Assembly (NCBI GenBank): GCA_963716095.1 | Contig: CAVQSV010000018.1 | Location: 1 to 64,000, forward strand | Direction: 5' to 3' | Source of the DNA: Sva-07 sp963716095 | Lineage (GTDB): Bacteria; Actinomycetota; Acidimicrobiia; Acidimicrobiales; Ilumatobacteraceae | Length of the DNA: 64,000 nt | In this document: piece by piece, positions 20,131 through 29,182 of the stretch | Numbering within the stretch: position 1 is the first letter of the stretch | How the letters are laid out: each line of letters opens with the position of its first letter | Made by a program: the position numbers and the translations under genes | Notes under the pieces: generated by a model | Database searches by the model: none | The model's input: the letters and a program-made list of their open reading frames with translations, nothing else | Told to the model about the DNA's origin: nothing

Positions 20131-21007
20131 GGTCGTCTCGCCCGCCGAGACCGGCCATCACGAACTCGACATCGTCGCTCCCGTCCTTCCGCCGGCGCGT
20201 TTCGTCGAGCTTCCTGATCGGGGCACCGTCATGGTGCGCGACTTCGGCGCCGCGCCCGATGCGCCGGCGATCGTCCTCCTGCACGGTTGGACGGCCACCG
20301 CCGATCTCAACTGGTTCCGCTGCTACGCCGCACTCGGCGAGCGGTACCGGGTGATCGCGTTCGACCATCGCGGGCACGGCACGGGGTTGCGCTCGAAGAA
20401 GCCGTTCCGGCTCGAGGATTGCGCCGACGACGCCGCCGATGTTGCCGCGGCGTTGGGCGTCGACCGCTTCATCCCGATCGGCTATTCGATGGGTGGCCCG
20501 ATCGCACAGTTGGTGTGGCGACGCCACCCCGAGCACGTGACGGGCCTCGTGCTGTGTGCGACCGCCCCCTACTTCGCGGGGCGCCGCGAGAAGCGTCTCG
20601 GCTGGGTCGGTTTCACCGGGCTGGCCGCCATGGAGCGAGTTGCCCCCGAGCAGGCCAAGACGTGGGTCGTCGAGCAGCTCTACCTCCAGCGCCGCACCGA
20701 GCGGTGGGGGCCCTGGGCGATGCGCGAGACCGCCGACCACGACTGGCGGGCGGTGCTCGAGGCCGGCAAGGCAATCGGCAAGTTCTCATCGAGCGACTGG
20801 ATCGGCGAGGTCGACGTGCCGACGTCGTCGGTGCTGACGATGCGCGACCAGGTGGTGCCGCTGCGCCGCCAGGTGAAGCTGTTCGAACAGATCCCCGATT
20901 CCGAGGCGTTCCGTGTCGACGGGATGCACGACGCTGTCGTCGCCAACGCGGATCGGTTCGCTCCGACCTTGATCCGCGCGATCGAATCGGTGGTTCGACG
21001 CACATGA
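20114..21007 (+). CDS. Alpha/beta hydrolase
   Basis: A 297-residue alpha/beta hydrolase. The oxyanion segment is VLLHGWTA, the nucleophile elbow is IGYSMGGPIAQ (serine in G-x-S-x-G), and the histidine lies in RVDGMHDAVVAN near the end. The substrate cannot be told from sequence. GTG at 20114 is the first start in frame and overlaps greA by 17 bases; its ATGA end overlaps the UbiB-like kinase gene, so the three genes are translationally coupled. Confidence 0.88.
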   Translation: MSNSSEVVSPAETGHHELDIVAPVLPPARFVELPDRGTVMVRDFGAAPDAPAIVLLHGWTATADLNWFRCYAALGERYRVIAFDHRGHGTGLRSKKPFRLEDCADDAADVAAALGVDRFIPIGYSMGGPIAQLVWRRHPEHVTGLVLCATAPYFAGRREKRLGWVGFTGLAAMERVAPEQAKTWVVEQLYLQRRTERWGPWAMRETADHDWRAVLEAGKAIGKFSSSDWIGEVDVPTSSVLTMRDQVVPLRRQVKLFEQIPDSEAFRVDGMHDAVVANADRFAPTLIRAIESVVRRT

Positions 21008-22473
21008 ACCGGCGGACGATCACCGTCGGAGCGGCAGCTGCGGCAGCCGGCGTCCTGACCGTCGCCGTCGTACGTCGACGCGGCCGGGTCGTCGCCGGTT
21101 CGCGTCACGTGCACCGCTCGAGGTTGCGACGCAATGGGCAGCTCGCCCGCATGGGGGCACGGGTCGGCACGACCTATGCGACCACCGCGGCGCGCAAGAC
21201 GTTCGCATCGGCCGAACGCCGTGAGGAACTCGACCGGCATCGTGAGCTTCGCTCTGCCGAACAGGTCGCCGACGAGCTCGGGCAGATGAAGGGTGCGTTG
21301 ATGAAGCTCGGCCAGATGGCCAGCTACCTCGACGATGGGTTGCCCGAACCGTTGCGACTCGCCCTGTCGCAGCTGCAGTCGGACGCCCCGCCGATGTCCG
21401 TCGAGCTCGCCCTGCAGACCATCGAACGCGAACTCGGGCGTCCGGTCGACGAGGTCTTCGTCGAGTTCGACCCGAACCCGATCGCTGCGGCCTCGATCGG
21501 TCAGGTGCATCGGGCCCTGTGGCGGGATCCGGTCACAGGGGTCGAACGTGCAGTGGCCGTGAAGGTGCAGTACCCGGGCGTCGGCGACGCGATCGTGGCC
21601 GACTTGAAGAATGCGGATCTGCTCGGAGCGTTGCTCCGTCAGGGTTTCGGTGGGCTGGACCCGGCCGAGATGGTCGACGAGATCAAGCTGCGGATTGCCG
21701 AGGAAGTCGATTACGAACGCGAGGCCCGAAACCAGCAAGCGTTCGCCGACTACTACCGAGACCATCCCTTCATCCGGATCCCGGAGGTCGTTCCACAGCT
21801 GTCGACGATGCACGTGCTCACCACGGAACTCGCCGAGGGATTCGGTTGGAGCGAACTGATGCAGCGGCCCCAAGCCGACCGCGACCGGGCCGGAGAGGTG
21901 ATCTTCAGGTTCGTGTTCCGCAGCCTGTATCGGATGGGCGCGTTCAACGGCGACCCACATCCCGGCAACTACCTGTTCCACGACGATGGCACGGTCACCT
22001 TCCTCGACTTCGGGTTGGTCAAACACTTCACCACCGACGAGATGCTCACGTTCGGGTCGATGGTCAAAGCAGCCGCCGTCGACCACGACCACGCCGAGTT
22101 TCGCCGGATCGTGGAAGGCGCCGGCATGCTCCGGCCGGATGCGCCGGTGTCGACCGAGGCGGTCGGCGACTACTTCTCGCACTTCTACGACACGGTGCGC
22201 ACCGATGCAGAGATGACGTGGACCCGCGAGTACGCGAACTCGATCGTTCGCCACACATTCGACCGAACGAGCCCCATCAGCCAGTACGCCACGGTGCCTC
22301 GTGCGTTCGTCTTCATCCAGCGGATCAACCTGGGCTTGTACGCCCTGCTCGGCGAGCTCGGCGCGACCGGCAACTACCGTCGCATCGCATCCGAGTTGTG
22401 GCCGTTCGTCGACGGGCCACCCTCCACAGAACTCGGGAGTGCCGAGGCGGAGTGGCGAGCCGGCCACTCCTGA
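21004..22473 (+). CDS. ABC1/UbiB-family atypical kinase
   Basis: A 489-residue protein with a hydrophobic N-terminus (VGAAAAAAGVLTVAVV). It has the family's KxGQ motif (LMKLGQMASYLDDG), the alanine-rich loop AAASIGQVHRA that replaces the normal glycine loop, the lysine in AVKVQYPG, NGDPHPGNYLF and the metal motif FLDFGLVKHF. UbiB/ADCK proteins are ATPases or kinases that support quinone or lipid metabolism at the membrane. The ATG at 21004 overlaps the previous stop as ATGA. Confidence 0.9.
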   Translation: MNRRTITVGAAAAAAGVLTVAVVRRRGRVVAGSRHVHRSRLRRNGQLARMGARVGTTYATTAARKTFASAERREELDRHRELRSAEQVADELGQMKGALMKLGQMASYLDDGLPEPLRLALSQLQSDAPPMSVELALQTIERELGRPVDEVFVEFDPNPIAAASIGQVHRALWRDPVTGVERAVAVKVQYPGVGDAIVADLKNADLLGALLRQGFGGLDPAEMVDEIKLRIAEEVDYEREARNQQAFADYYRDHPFIRIPEVVPQLSTMHVLTTELAEGFGWSELMQRPQADRDRAGEVIFRFVFRSLYRMGAFNGDPHPGNYLFHDDGTVTFLDFGLVKHFTTDEMLTFGSMVKAAAVDHDHAEFRRIVEGAGMLRPDAPVSTEAVGDYFSHFYDTVRTDAEMTWTREYANSIVRHTFDRTSPISQYATVPRAFVFIQRINLGLYALLGELGATGNYRRIASELWPFVDGPPSTELGSAEAEWRAGHS

Positions 22474-22548
22474 TCCCGACGTCAGAGTTGGGTGAGAGCC
22501 TTGCGGGTTGACGTGGGGCGGTCGGGCTTCGCAAGTAGCGTCGTCGCA

Positions 22549-23487
22549 ATGCGCCGGACCCTTCCCCTGCTCGTGACCGCCACGTTGTTGTTCGCAGCGT
22601 GCGCGAGCGACGACGACACTGCCAGCAACGACACCACCGAGACCACGGCGGAGTCGACCGACGACACGGCGGCCACCGACCCCGAGATCACCGACGACAG
22701 CTCGCCGGTGACATCGCCGGCCAACCCCGACAAGCCCGAGGTCGAGATCCCGGCCGAGCTCCCCACCGAACTCGTCGTCACCGTGCTCGAAGAGGGCACG
22801 GGCCCCGCTGCCGAGGCGGGCGACACGGTACTGGTCGACTACGTCGGGGTTCGTAGTCGCGACGGCGTCGAGTTCGACAACAGCTACGACCGTGGTGAGC
22901 CCTTCTCGGTCACGCTGGGACAGGGCGACGTCATCGTCGGTTGGGACCAGGGTCTCGACGCCGCACAGACCGGCGCCCGGCTGCAGCTCGACATTCCGAG
23001 CGATCTCGCATACGGACCCGATGCACGCGGTGACATCATCGGCGAGAACGAAGCACTCACGTTCCTGATCGACGTGAGGGCGGTCATCCAGCAGCCCGAC
23101 CCCGCCGACGTCCCGACCGAGCCGGGTGTGCCGCCATCGGAGGGCGCCACCGAGACGTCGTTCGAGGACCTCGTCGAGGGCGAGGGCGAAGAACTCGAGG
23201 CCGGCCAGACCGCGGTGATCAACTACGTGCTGTTCCGCGGCGACAACCAGGTCGCGCTGGAGAGCAGCTGGGAGGCGGCTCCCGTGCCCGTGCCGACCGC
23301 CGAAGGTGGGTTCCCCGGGTTCGTCAAAGGACTGCCCGGCATGAAGGTCGGCGGACGTCGTGCCATCGTGATCCCGCCCGAGGACGCATTTGGACCTGAT
23401 GGAAACCCCCAGCTGGGACTTCCCGCCGGGGCCGACATGATCATCGTCGTCGACCTCCTCGGCGTGTACGGCCAGCCCGACAGCTGA
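22549..23487 (+). CDS. Secreted lipoprotein with two FKBP-type peptidyl-prolyl isomerase domains
   Basis: A 312-residue protein starting MRRTLPLLVTATLLFAAC, a signal with a lipobox-like FAAC. After an acidic, threonine-rich linker come two FKBP domains: the first has DTVLVDYVGVRSRDGVEFDNS, VGWDQGLDAAQTGARLQLDIP and LAYGPDARG; the second has TAVINYVLFRGDN and FVKGLPGMKVGGRRAIVIPP. The first keeps the typical active-site residues (Y, D, W, Y); the second is more diverged. It probably helps fold proteins outside the membrane. I chose 22549 over an earlier start because it gives the signal peptide. Confidence 0.88.
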   Translation: MRRTLPLLVTATLLFAACASDDDTASNDTTETTAESTDDTAATDPEITDDSSPVTSPANPDKPEVEIPAELPTELVVTVLEEGTGPAAEAGDTVLVDYVGVRSRDGVEFDNSYDRGEPFSVTLGQGDVIVGWDQGLDAAQTGARLQLDIPSDLAYGPDARGDIIGENEALTFLIDVRAVIQQPDPADVPTEPGVPPSEGATETSFEDLVEGEGEELEAGQTAVINYVLFRGDNQVALESSWEAAPVPVPTAEGGFPGFVKGLPGMKVGGRRAIVIPPEDAFGPDGNPQLGLPAGADMIIVVDLLGVYGQPDS

Positions 23488-23517
23488 CGGCCAGCGTCCT
23501 CGAGCAGGGCGGTCCCA

Positions 23518-24588
23518 TCACTCGGGGACCCAGCCGCCCGGTTGGCGATACTGGTCGCCGGTCTTGCAGCCGCCCGCTGCTCGCAGCAACGGATACGCGT
23601 CGACTGCGCCTCCGCCGCTCGGGTGGATCTCGAAGTGCAGGTGGGGGTACGCCGAATTGCCGGTGTTGCCCATGAACCCGATGATCTGGCCCGCCTGCAC
23701 ACGAGAGCCCACCGACAGATCCGGCGCGAAGTCGGCGAGGTGGGCATAGAAGTAGTACGTCCCGCTGCCGTCGGCTGCGGTCAGCCACCACGCGTTGCCG
23801 GAACGCTGCCCCGGTTGGTCCCAGGCGCGACGGCTGAGCGTGCCGTCGACGACGGCGTACACGTAACTTCCCGGTCGAGCGAAGAGATCCGTGCCTTCGT
23901 GTCGACGCCCCACCCCTCGGGGGTCGCCCCAGTCGTCGCTGAACCAGCACGGCCCGCGCATCGGGAGCGCCTCGATTCCGGCAACCCGGCCGATCGTTGC
24001 GGTCGTCCCGGACGAACTCGACGACGACTCCGTCGACGGGCCGTTCGACGCCACCGAGGACCCGGGTGGGAGGCACACGTTGTCACCCGGGTGGATCACC
24101 CGATCCGGTGAGGCGTTGTTCGTCGACAACAGCGTCGACATCGAGATGCCCGCGCGGTGGGCGATGTCCCACCAGGTGTCGCCCGAATCGACGGCATACG
24201 TCGGCGCGTTCGACGGCGAGCACGACGATGCCGGCTTCGCTCCGGCTGGAAGGCAGACCACATCACCGGGATGCAACATGTGGTCCTCGGTCGCATCGTT
24301 GACTGCGAGGAGTGATCGCGGGCTCACCTGCGACGCATCGGCGATGCCGAACCACGTATCGCCGGCCGCTACGAAATGGCTCGCAAGGCCCTGCCCGTCG
24401 CAGGTCGATGTCGACTGCCCGAGTGGTGCTGCGTTCGCCGACGAAGTGGCGACGACGAGCGATGCAACGCCGATCGCACCGACGAGCATCGACCGCACGG
24501 CGATGCCCGGTCGGCACCTCGCACGGTGCCGAGAACGGACGGACTCGATGGTCGGCGTTCCGCGAAACGCTGGGCCGACGGTTGACAT
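23518..24588 (-). CDS. LysM-LysM-M23 peptidoglycan peptidase, secreted
   Basis: A 356-residue protein starting MSTVGPAFRG at 24588 with AGGAG eight bases upstream. After basic residues and a membrane segment (AVRSMLVGAIGVASLVVATS) come two LysM domains (HFVAAGDTWFGIADAS and YAVDSGDTWWDIAHRAG, each ending HPGDxVCLP) and an M23 endopeptidase domain with the zinc motifs HEGTD and HLHFEIH. It should cut peptide cross-links in the cell wall. It follows nadC at about 96 bases and converges with the FKBP gene. Confidence 0.92.
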   Translation of the reverse strand: MSTVGPAFRGTPTIESVRSRHRARCRPGIAVRSMLVGAIGVASLVVATSSANAAPLGQSTSTCDGQGLASHFVAAGDTWFGIADASQVSPRSLLAVNDATEDHMLHPGDVVCLPAGAKPASSCSPSNAPTYAVDSGDTWWDIAHRAGISMSTLLSTNNASPDRVIHPGDNVCLPPGSSVASNGPSTESSSSSSGTTATIGRVAGIEALPMRGPCWFSDDWGDPRGVGRRHEGTDLFARPGSYVYAVVDGTLSRRAWDQPGQRSGNAWWLTAADGSGTYYFYAHLADFAPDLSVGSRVQAGQIIGFMGNTGNSAYPHLHFEIHPSGGGAVDAYPLLRAAGGCKTGDQYRQPGGWVPE

Positions 24589-24684
24589 GTGGAGCTCCTG
24601 ACTCCGCCCGCCCGGCAACCTAGTTGCCACTCCGCCGCTGCGTGCATCGCCCCGCCACCCAGGCGAACACCGCCCTCGGGCCGG

Positions 24685-25593
24685 TCAGACCGTATCGAGG
24701 TCGAGACCGATGTCGAGCACGCGTGCGGAGTGTGTGAGTTCACCGACCGCGATGTAGTCGACGCCGGTCTCGGCGACGAGTCGTGCCGACTCGAGGGTGA
24801 GCCCGCCGCTGGCCTCGAGCCTCACCGCCGGATTCAGTTCGTTGCGAACCTCAACGGCTCGACGCATCTCGTCGGGGGTGAAGTTGTCGATCAGCACCTC
24901 GTCGGCTCCGGCCGCAATCGCTTCGCGAAGCCCATCGAGGGTGTCGACCTCGATCTCCACAGCGATGCCCGCAACGAGCTCGCGTACACGCCGGAAGGCC
25001 TCGGTGACCCCGCCCGCAGCGGCGACGTGGTTGTCCTTCACCAGCGCCATGTCGGACAGCCCCATCCGGTGGTTGGTGCCACCTCCGCAGCGCACGGCGT
25101 ACTTCTCGAGCGCTCGGAGCCCGGGGCTGGTCTTGCGGGTGTCACGCACGACCGCCGACGTGCCGTCGAGCACATCGGCCCAGCGCCGGGTCGCCGACGC
25201 GACGCCCGACAGGTGACCCAGCAGGTTGAGCGCCGTGCGTTCAGCGGTGAGCAGCAGACGCGTCGGGGCCGTGACCTCGGCGATCTTCGTGCCCGCTGCG
25301 ACCCGGGCGCCGTCGGGCACGTTCGACGTGAACTCGCTGGCGGCGTCGCCGCAGACGGTCTCGATGACGGCGGCCACCACTGGGAGACCCGCGATCACGC
25401 CGTCCTGACGCGCCCCGAACGTTGCGGTGCTGCGGTGGTTGGCCGGAATCGTGGCCGTCGAGGTCACGTCGATGCCGCCCATGAGGTCCTCGGCGACTGC
25501 GGTACGAACGATGCCGGCGATCGCATCGGGGTCGAGGCCCCCGTCGATCAACGAGCGTCGAGTCGGCTCCGACAACGGATGGAACACGAACAT
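24685..25593 (-). CDS. nadC: Nicotinate-nucleotide pyrophosphorylase (quinolinate phosphoribosyltransferase)
   Basis: A 302-residue NadC. Typical motifs are ALNLLGHLSGVAS, VRDTRKTSPGLRALEKYAVRCGGG, HRMGLSDMALVKDNH, VEIEVDTLDGLREAI, EVLIDNFTPDEM and LEASGGLTLESAR. It converts quinolinate and PRPP to nicotinate mononucleotide, CO2 and pyrophosphate, the third de novo NAD step after nadA and nadB. It is separated from nadB by a MOSC-domain gene and a 33-base palindrome. Confidence 0.95.
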   Translation of the reverse strand: MFVFHPLSEPTRRSLIDGGLDPDAIAGIVRTAVAEDLMGGIDVTSTATIPANHRSTATFGARQDGVIAGLPVVAAVIETVCGDAASEFTSNVPDGARVAAGTKIAEVTAPTRLLLTAERTALNLLGHLSGVASATRRWADVLDGTSAVVRDTRKTSPGLRALEKYAVRCGGGTNHRMGLSDMALVKDNHVAAAGGVTEAFRRVRELVAGIAVEIEVDTLDGLREAIAAGADEVLIDNFTPDEMRRAVEVRNELNPAVRLEASGGLTLESARLVAETGVDYIAVGELTHSARVLDIGLDLDTV

Positions 25594-25608
25594 GGAGGCG
25601 AGCGTACG

Positions 25609-25641
25609 TGTGACGATTGGTGTCTGACACCAATCGTCACA
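25609..25641. repeat. 33-base perfect palindrome, GGTGTC-GACACC family
   Basis: Two 16-base arms (TGTGACGATTGGTGTC and its complement) around one T. It lies between the MOSC gene and nadC and supplies the stop codon of the MOSC gene (ATG TGA at its edge). A second copy with paired base changes lies at 46,770. It can fold into a hairpin and may act as an attenuator or terminator inside the operon. Confidence 0.85.
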
Positions 25642-26350
25642 TGGCGACGGTGAGCTCGTCGCCCGGGTGCACGATGCCGCCGCGCAGGACAGAGGCGTAC
25701 CAGCGGGCCCAGCCCGGGTGTTCGGCGTGGTCGATGCGGTTCCAGTTGCGGTCGACGAACGAGTCGCCGATCTTCTGACACGGTGCCGCAGGACTGCTCG
25801 TCACCAGGACGACTTCCCCGATGGTGATCGTCAGGCCCCCACGCATGCGCGACCAGTCGACGCCCGAGATCGTGAGGTTCTCGCCGGTGGTCCCTGCTCC
25901 GACCGGGTGACCTTCCGATCGGAGTTCGACGAGACGTTCGGTGCTGTACAGGCAGATCGCTTGCCATGGCCGACCGTGGTGTTTGCGGTTGCCCTGCACA
26001 TCGATGGTGATCCCGGCCGGGCCGATCTCGGCCTGCGGGATCGGCGACTTGGGGACGCCGCCTCCCGACGCTTGCAGCGAGTCGATTCGACCGACCATCA
26101 CCTCGTGACCGTGAGCGCGGCGGCGAGCCGCAGCGAGATCGTGGAGACGGTGCATCACCGAATGCGTCGACGCGACCGGGTCATCGTCGACAGGGATCGG
26201 TTCGGCCATCGCCCGGCTGACGAAGTCGTCGTCGGCACCTTCGAGGACGTAGCCGACGAGGTCGGCGGTGTGTGCCAGTGTTCGCTCCAGATCGCCGTCG
26301 CTCCAGCGGGCGCCGTCGAAGCCGCATTCGTCACAGGTCAAGGCGGTCAT
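25637..26350 (-). CDS. MOSC domain protein with N-terminal DinB-like helical part
   Basis: A 237-residue protein. The first 85 residues look helical with MTALTCDECGFDGARWSD and DLERTLAHTADLVGYVLEG, similar to DinB/maleylpyruvate-isomerase-like proteins. The rest is a MOSC domain with GRIDSLQASGGGVPK near its start, GENLTISGVDW and the conserved cysteine in SSPAAPCQKIGDSF. MOSC domains handle sulfur in molybdenum-cofactor or related chemistry. The start ATG overlaps the stop of nadB as ATGA, so it is coupled to NAD synthesis genes, but no direct role is known. Confidence 0.85.
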   Translation of the reverse strand: MTALTCDECGFDGARWSDGDLERTLAHTADLVGYVLEGADDDFVSRAMAEPIPVDDDPVASTHSVMHRLHDLAAARRRAHGHEVMVGRIDSLQASGGGVPKSPIPQAEIGPAGITIDVQGNRKHHGRPWQAICLYSTERLVELRSEGHPVGAGTTGENLTISGVDWSRMRGGLTITIGEVVLVTSSPAAPCQKIGDSFVDRNWNRIDHAEHPGWARWYASVLRGGIVHPGDELTVAM

Positions 26351-28050
26351 GGTCGCTCCTCCACGGAGATCGTGCCGATGGCGTCGAGGCTGACGTCGAG
26401 GTGACGAAGCCACTCCGGTCTGGATGTGGGGTGATCGGACCGGCGGTGACAGCCGCGACTCTCGGTGCGGGCGCCGGCTGCAGCCACCATTGCGGTGGCG
26501 ACGGTGAGCATGTTGGTCGCTTCCCAGCTCCGCCGTGACGCTTCGACGGGCATCGCGGTGGCGCCGTCATCGCCGGCGGCCCATTCATCAGAGCGCGTCG
26601 CTGTCTCCAGACCGCGGCCGATTGCACCGAGCGCCCCGGCCGCGGACGACAACGAGAGCGCGTCGCGCACCACCCCGACATGTCGTGACATCACCGCTCG
26701 CACCTCGCGCAGGCGAGCCGGGTCGAGCAGTGGGTGGTCGAGTGGATCGTCGACGTCGACGTCCATGGGCACGCGGTCGGGTACCTCCCAGGCCAGGTCA
26801 CGTCCCACCCATGTCCCCGACACGATCGACTCGGTCAGGCTGTTCGATGCCAACCGATTCGCTCCGTGTACACCGGTTGCCGACACCTCGCCGACGGCGA
26901 AGAGCCCGAACACTGCGGTGCGGCCATCGAGGCCGGCGCGGATGCCACCACAGGCATAGTGCGCGGCGGGCGCCACCGGGATCCGGTCGACGGCCGGGTC
27001 GAGTCCGATCTCGCGACACGCATCGGTGATCGAAGGGAACCGCTCGTAGAAGCGCTCGCCGAGGTGTGTCGCGTCGAGGTAGACGTGGTCGTCGATGCCC
27101 CCGGGCGCTTCGGCCATACGACGACTGATCGCAGCGGCCACGACGTCACGCGGTGCCAGGTCCTCCAATGGATGCGCGCCGGCCATCACCCGCTGACCGG
27201 CACCGTCGAAGAGGATGGCCCCTTCGCCGCGCACCGCCTCGGACACGAGTGCCTGCTGGCCCCGCGCATCGGGCCCGCGCCACATCACGGTCGGATGGAA
27301 CTGCACGAATTCGACATCGGTGACCGGGAGCCCGGCCCGCAATGCCATGGCCACACCGTCGCCGGTGACCGCCGGCGGGTTCGACGTCGACGCGAACACC
27401 TGGCCGTATCCGCCGGATGCGATGACAACCGCCCGCGCAGTGACGATGCCGACAGAGACCAGGATCCCGTTCTCGTCGGTCTTGCCGATGCGCACACCCG
27501 CCACCTGTTGCTCACCGTTTGGTGCGGTTCCCATCACGAGGTCGAGCGCGAAGGCGTGGCCCATCACCTCGACGCCCGCGCCGAGCGCGTTCTCATCGAG
27601 CGTGCGCTGGACCTCGGCGCCGGATCGGTCACCGCCGGAGTGGACGATGCGGTTGTGGCTGTGCCCGCCCTCACGGGTGAGGGCGATGTCGGTGCCGCCC
27701 TGCTCGGGATCGAACGCGGCGCCGAGACGCATCAGGTAGCGAATCGACTTCGGGGCTTCCTCGACCAGTTCTCGGACGACCGCCTCGTCACACAGCCCGG
27801 CGCCTGCCTCGAGCGTGTCTCGAACATGGTCCTCGATCGAGTCGGTCGGGTGGAGGACGCCGGCCAATCCACCCTGCGCCCACTGGGTCGACCCGGCCGA
27901 GAGCACGTCCTTGGTGACCACCAGCACGCTGCGCACCGGACGAGCCGCCAGTGCTGCCGACAACCCTGCCGCGCCAGATCCCAGCACGACGACGTCGACA
28001 TCGCGCTCCCACGTCGCCGCCGGTGCTGCCAATCTCCTCGGCAGACTCAT
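26347..28050 (-). CDS. nadB: L-aspartate oxidase
   Basis: A 567-residue flavoprotein. The FAD-binding start is DVVVLGSGAAGLSAALAA; STQWAQGGLAG, LTREGGHSHNRIVHSGGD, FVQFHPT, RGEGAILFDGAG, ARDVVAAAI-like and HYACGGIRAGLDGRT, ASNSLTESIVSG follow in the family order. It oxidises aspartate to iminoaspartate for NadA. The ATG at 28050 lies inside a 47-base palindrome, and the frame stays open upstream to 28098, so the exact start is uncertain. The C-terminus overlaps the MOSC gene. Confidence 0.93.
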   Translation of the reverse strand: MSLPRRLAAPAATWERDVDVVVLGSGAAGLSAALAARPVRSVLVVTKDVLSAGSTQWAQGGLAGVLHPTDSIEDHVRDTLEAGAGLCDEAVVRELVEEAPKSIRYLMRLGAAFDPEQGGTDIALTREGGHSHNRIVHSGGDRSGAEVQRTLDENALGAGVEVMGHAFALDLVMGTAPNGEQQVAGVRIGKTDENGILVSVGIVTARAVVIASGGYGQVFASTSNPPAVTGDGVAMALRAGLPVTDVEFVQFHPTVMWRGPDARGQQALVSEAVRGEGAILFDGAGQRVMAGAHPLEDLAPRDVVAAAISRRMAEAPGGIDDHVYLDATHLGERFYERFPSITDACREIGLDPAVDRIPVAPAAHYACGGIRAGLDGRTAVFGLFAVGEVSATGVHGANRLASNSLTESIVSGTWVGRDLAWEVPDRVPMDVDVDDPLDHPLLDPARLREVRAVMSRHVGVVRDALSLSSAAGALGAIGRGLETATRSDEWAAGDDGATAMPVEASRRSWEATNMLTVATAMVAAAGARTESRGCHRRSDHPTSRPEWLRHLDVSLDAIGTISVEERP

Positions 28051-28091
28051 CGTGGTTCCCCGTGCCCTGGGCAGGGGGAACCACGATGAGT
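28045..28091. repeat. 47-base palindrome with CCCGTGCCCTGGGCA core at the nadA-nadB junction
   Basis: Perfect 17-base arms (ACTCATCGTGGTTCCCC and its complement) flank a 13-base centre containing TGCCCTGGGCA, itself a palindrome. The nadB start codon lies in the left arm. The core GGTTCCCCGTGCCCTGGGCA also occurs twice at 57,003-57,098, so this is a dispersed REP-like element. Confidence 0.85.
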
Positions 28092-28120
28092 GGGCCAAGC
28101 CTCGACGCGGGGAACCATGG

Positions 28121-29116
28121 TCACTCGCCCGTGGACGAGGGGGTGCCGATGGCGATCATGCGCTCGACCGAGCGGCGGGCCCGGTCGGCGATGTCGGCGT
28201 CGACGAACACCTCGTCGGTGCCGTCGCGCAGCGAGCGCAGCAGCTTCGCCGGCGTGATCATCTTCATGTACTTGCACACCGCTGCCCGGTTGACCGGCAC
28301 GAACTCGGTCGTCGGGTTGACCTTGTTGAGCTGGTGGATCATCCCGGTTTCCGTGGCGACCAGCACCTTCGCCGCCGTCGTCTCACGCGCAGCATCGACC
28401 ATGCCACCGGTCGACAGGATCTTCGTGCTGGTCTCGGGCACGACGCCCGACTCGACGAGGTACATCGCACTCGTGGCGCAACCGCACTCGGGGTGCACGT
28501 ACAGCTCGGCGTCGGGCTCGGCCGCCACGATGGCCTTCAGGTCGGCGCCGTTGATGCCGGCGTGCACGTGGCACTCACCCAACCAGATGTGCATGTTGTC
28601 GCGGCCGGTCATCCGCTGCACGTGAGCGCCGAGGAACTGGTCGGGGCCGAACAGGATCTCGGTGTCGAGCGGGATCGACTCGACGACCTCGACCGCGTTC
28701 GACGACGTGCAGCAGATGTCGGTCTCCGCTTTCACCTCGGCGGTGGTGTTGACGTAGCTGACGACGACGGCGCCCGGATGCTCGGCCTTCCAGGCACGCA
28801 GCTGCTCACCGTTGATCGTCTCGGCCAGGCTGCAACCGGCGGCCGCATCGGGGATCAGCACCGTCTTGTCGTAGGCGAGGATCTTCGCCGACTCGGCCAT
28901 GAAGTGCACACCGCAGAAGACGATGGTCGACGCGTCGACCTCGGCCGCCACCCGCGACAGACCGAGCGAGTCGCCGACGTGATGGGCGATGTCCTGGATC
29001 TCGGGCACCTGGTAGTTGTGGGCGAGGATGACTGCGTCGCGTTCCTTCGCGAGCGACAGCACCTGCTCCTGCCAGTCGCTCGGCAGCACCTCGACGTTGA
29101 CGGCCGTATCGGTCAC
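28121..29116 (-). CDS. nadA: Quinolinate synthase
   Basis: A 331-residue NadA starting at GTG 29116 (MTDTAVNVEVLPSDW). It has VILAHNYQVPEIQDIA, HHVGDSLGLS and the three cluster cysteines in IVFCGVHFMAE, VHPECGCAT and RAAVCKYMKM. The enzyme condenses iminoaspartate with dihydroxyacetone phosphate to quinolinate with a [4Fe-4S] cluster. It is the first gene of the nadA-nadB-MOSC-nadC cluster and is divergent from the DoxX gene. Confidence 0.95.
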   Translation of the reverse strand: MTDTAVNVEVLPSDWQEQVLSLAKERDAVILAHNYQVPEIQDIAHHVGDSLGLSRVAAEVDASTIVFCGVHFMAESAKILAYDKTVLIPDAAAGCSLAETINGEQLRAWKAEHPGAVVVSYVNTTAEVKAETDICCTSSNAVEVVESIPLDTEILFGPDQFLGAHVQRMTGRDNMHIWLGECHVHAGINGADLKAIVAAEPDAELYVHPECGCATSAMYLVESGVVPETSTKILSTGGMVDAARETTAAKVLVATETGMIHQLNKVNPTTEFVPVNRAAVCKYMKMITPAKLLRSLRDGTDEVFVDADIADRARRSVERMIAIGTPSSTGE

Positions 29117-29182
29117 GGCGCACAGCGTACGTGAGCGCGCCCCGGCTGCAGCGAGCGGTTGCCCGGAGGCTTGACTGGAGTG

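Noticed and set aside
20287..21003. A longer start for the UbiB-like kinase
   Set aside because: The upstream part is an arginine-rich shadow of the hydrolase gene; ATG 21004 with the ATGA overlap gives the normal N-terminus.
26734..29134. Long plus-strand frames over nadB and nadA
   Set aside because: They have no recognisable domains and lie opposite clear NAD synthesis genes.
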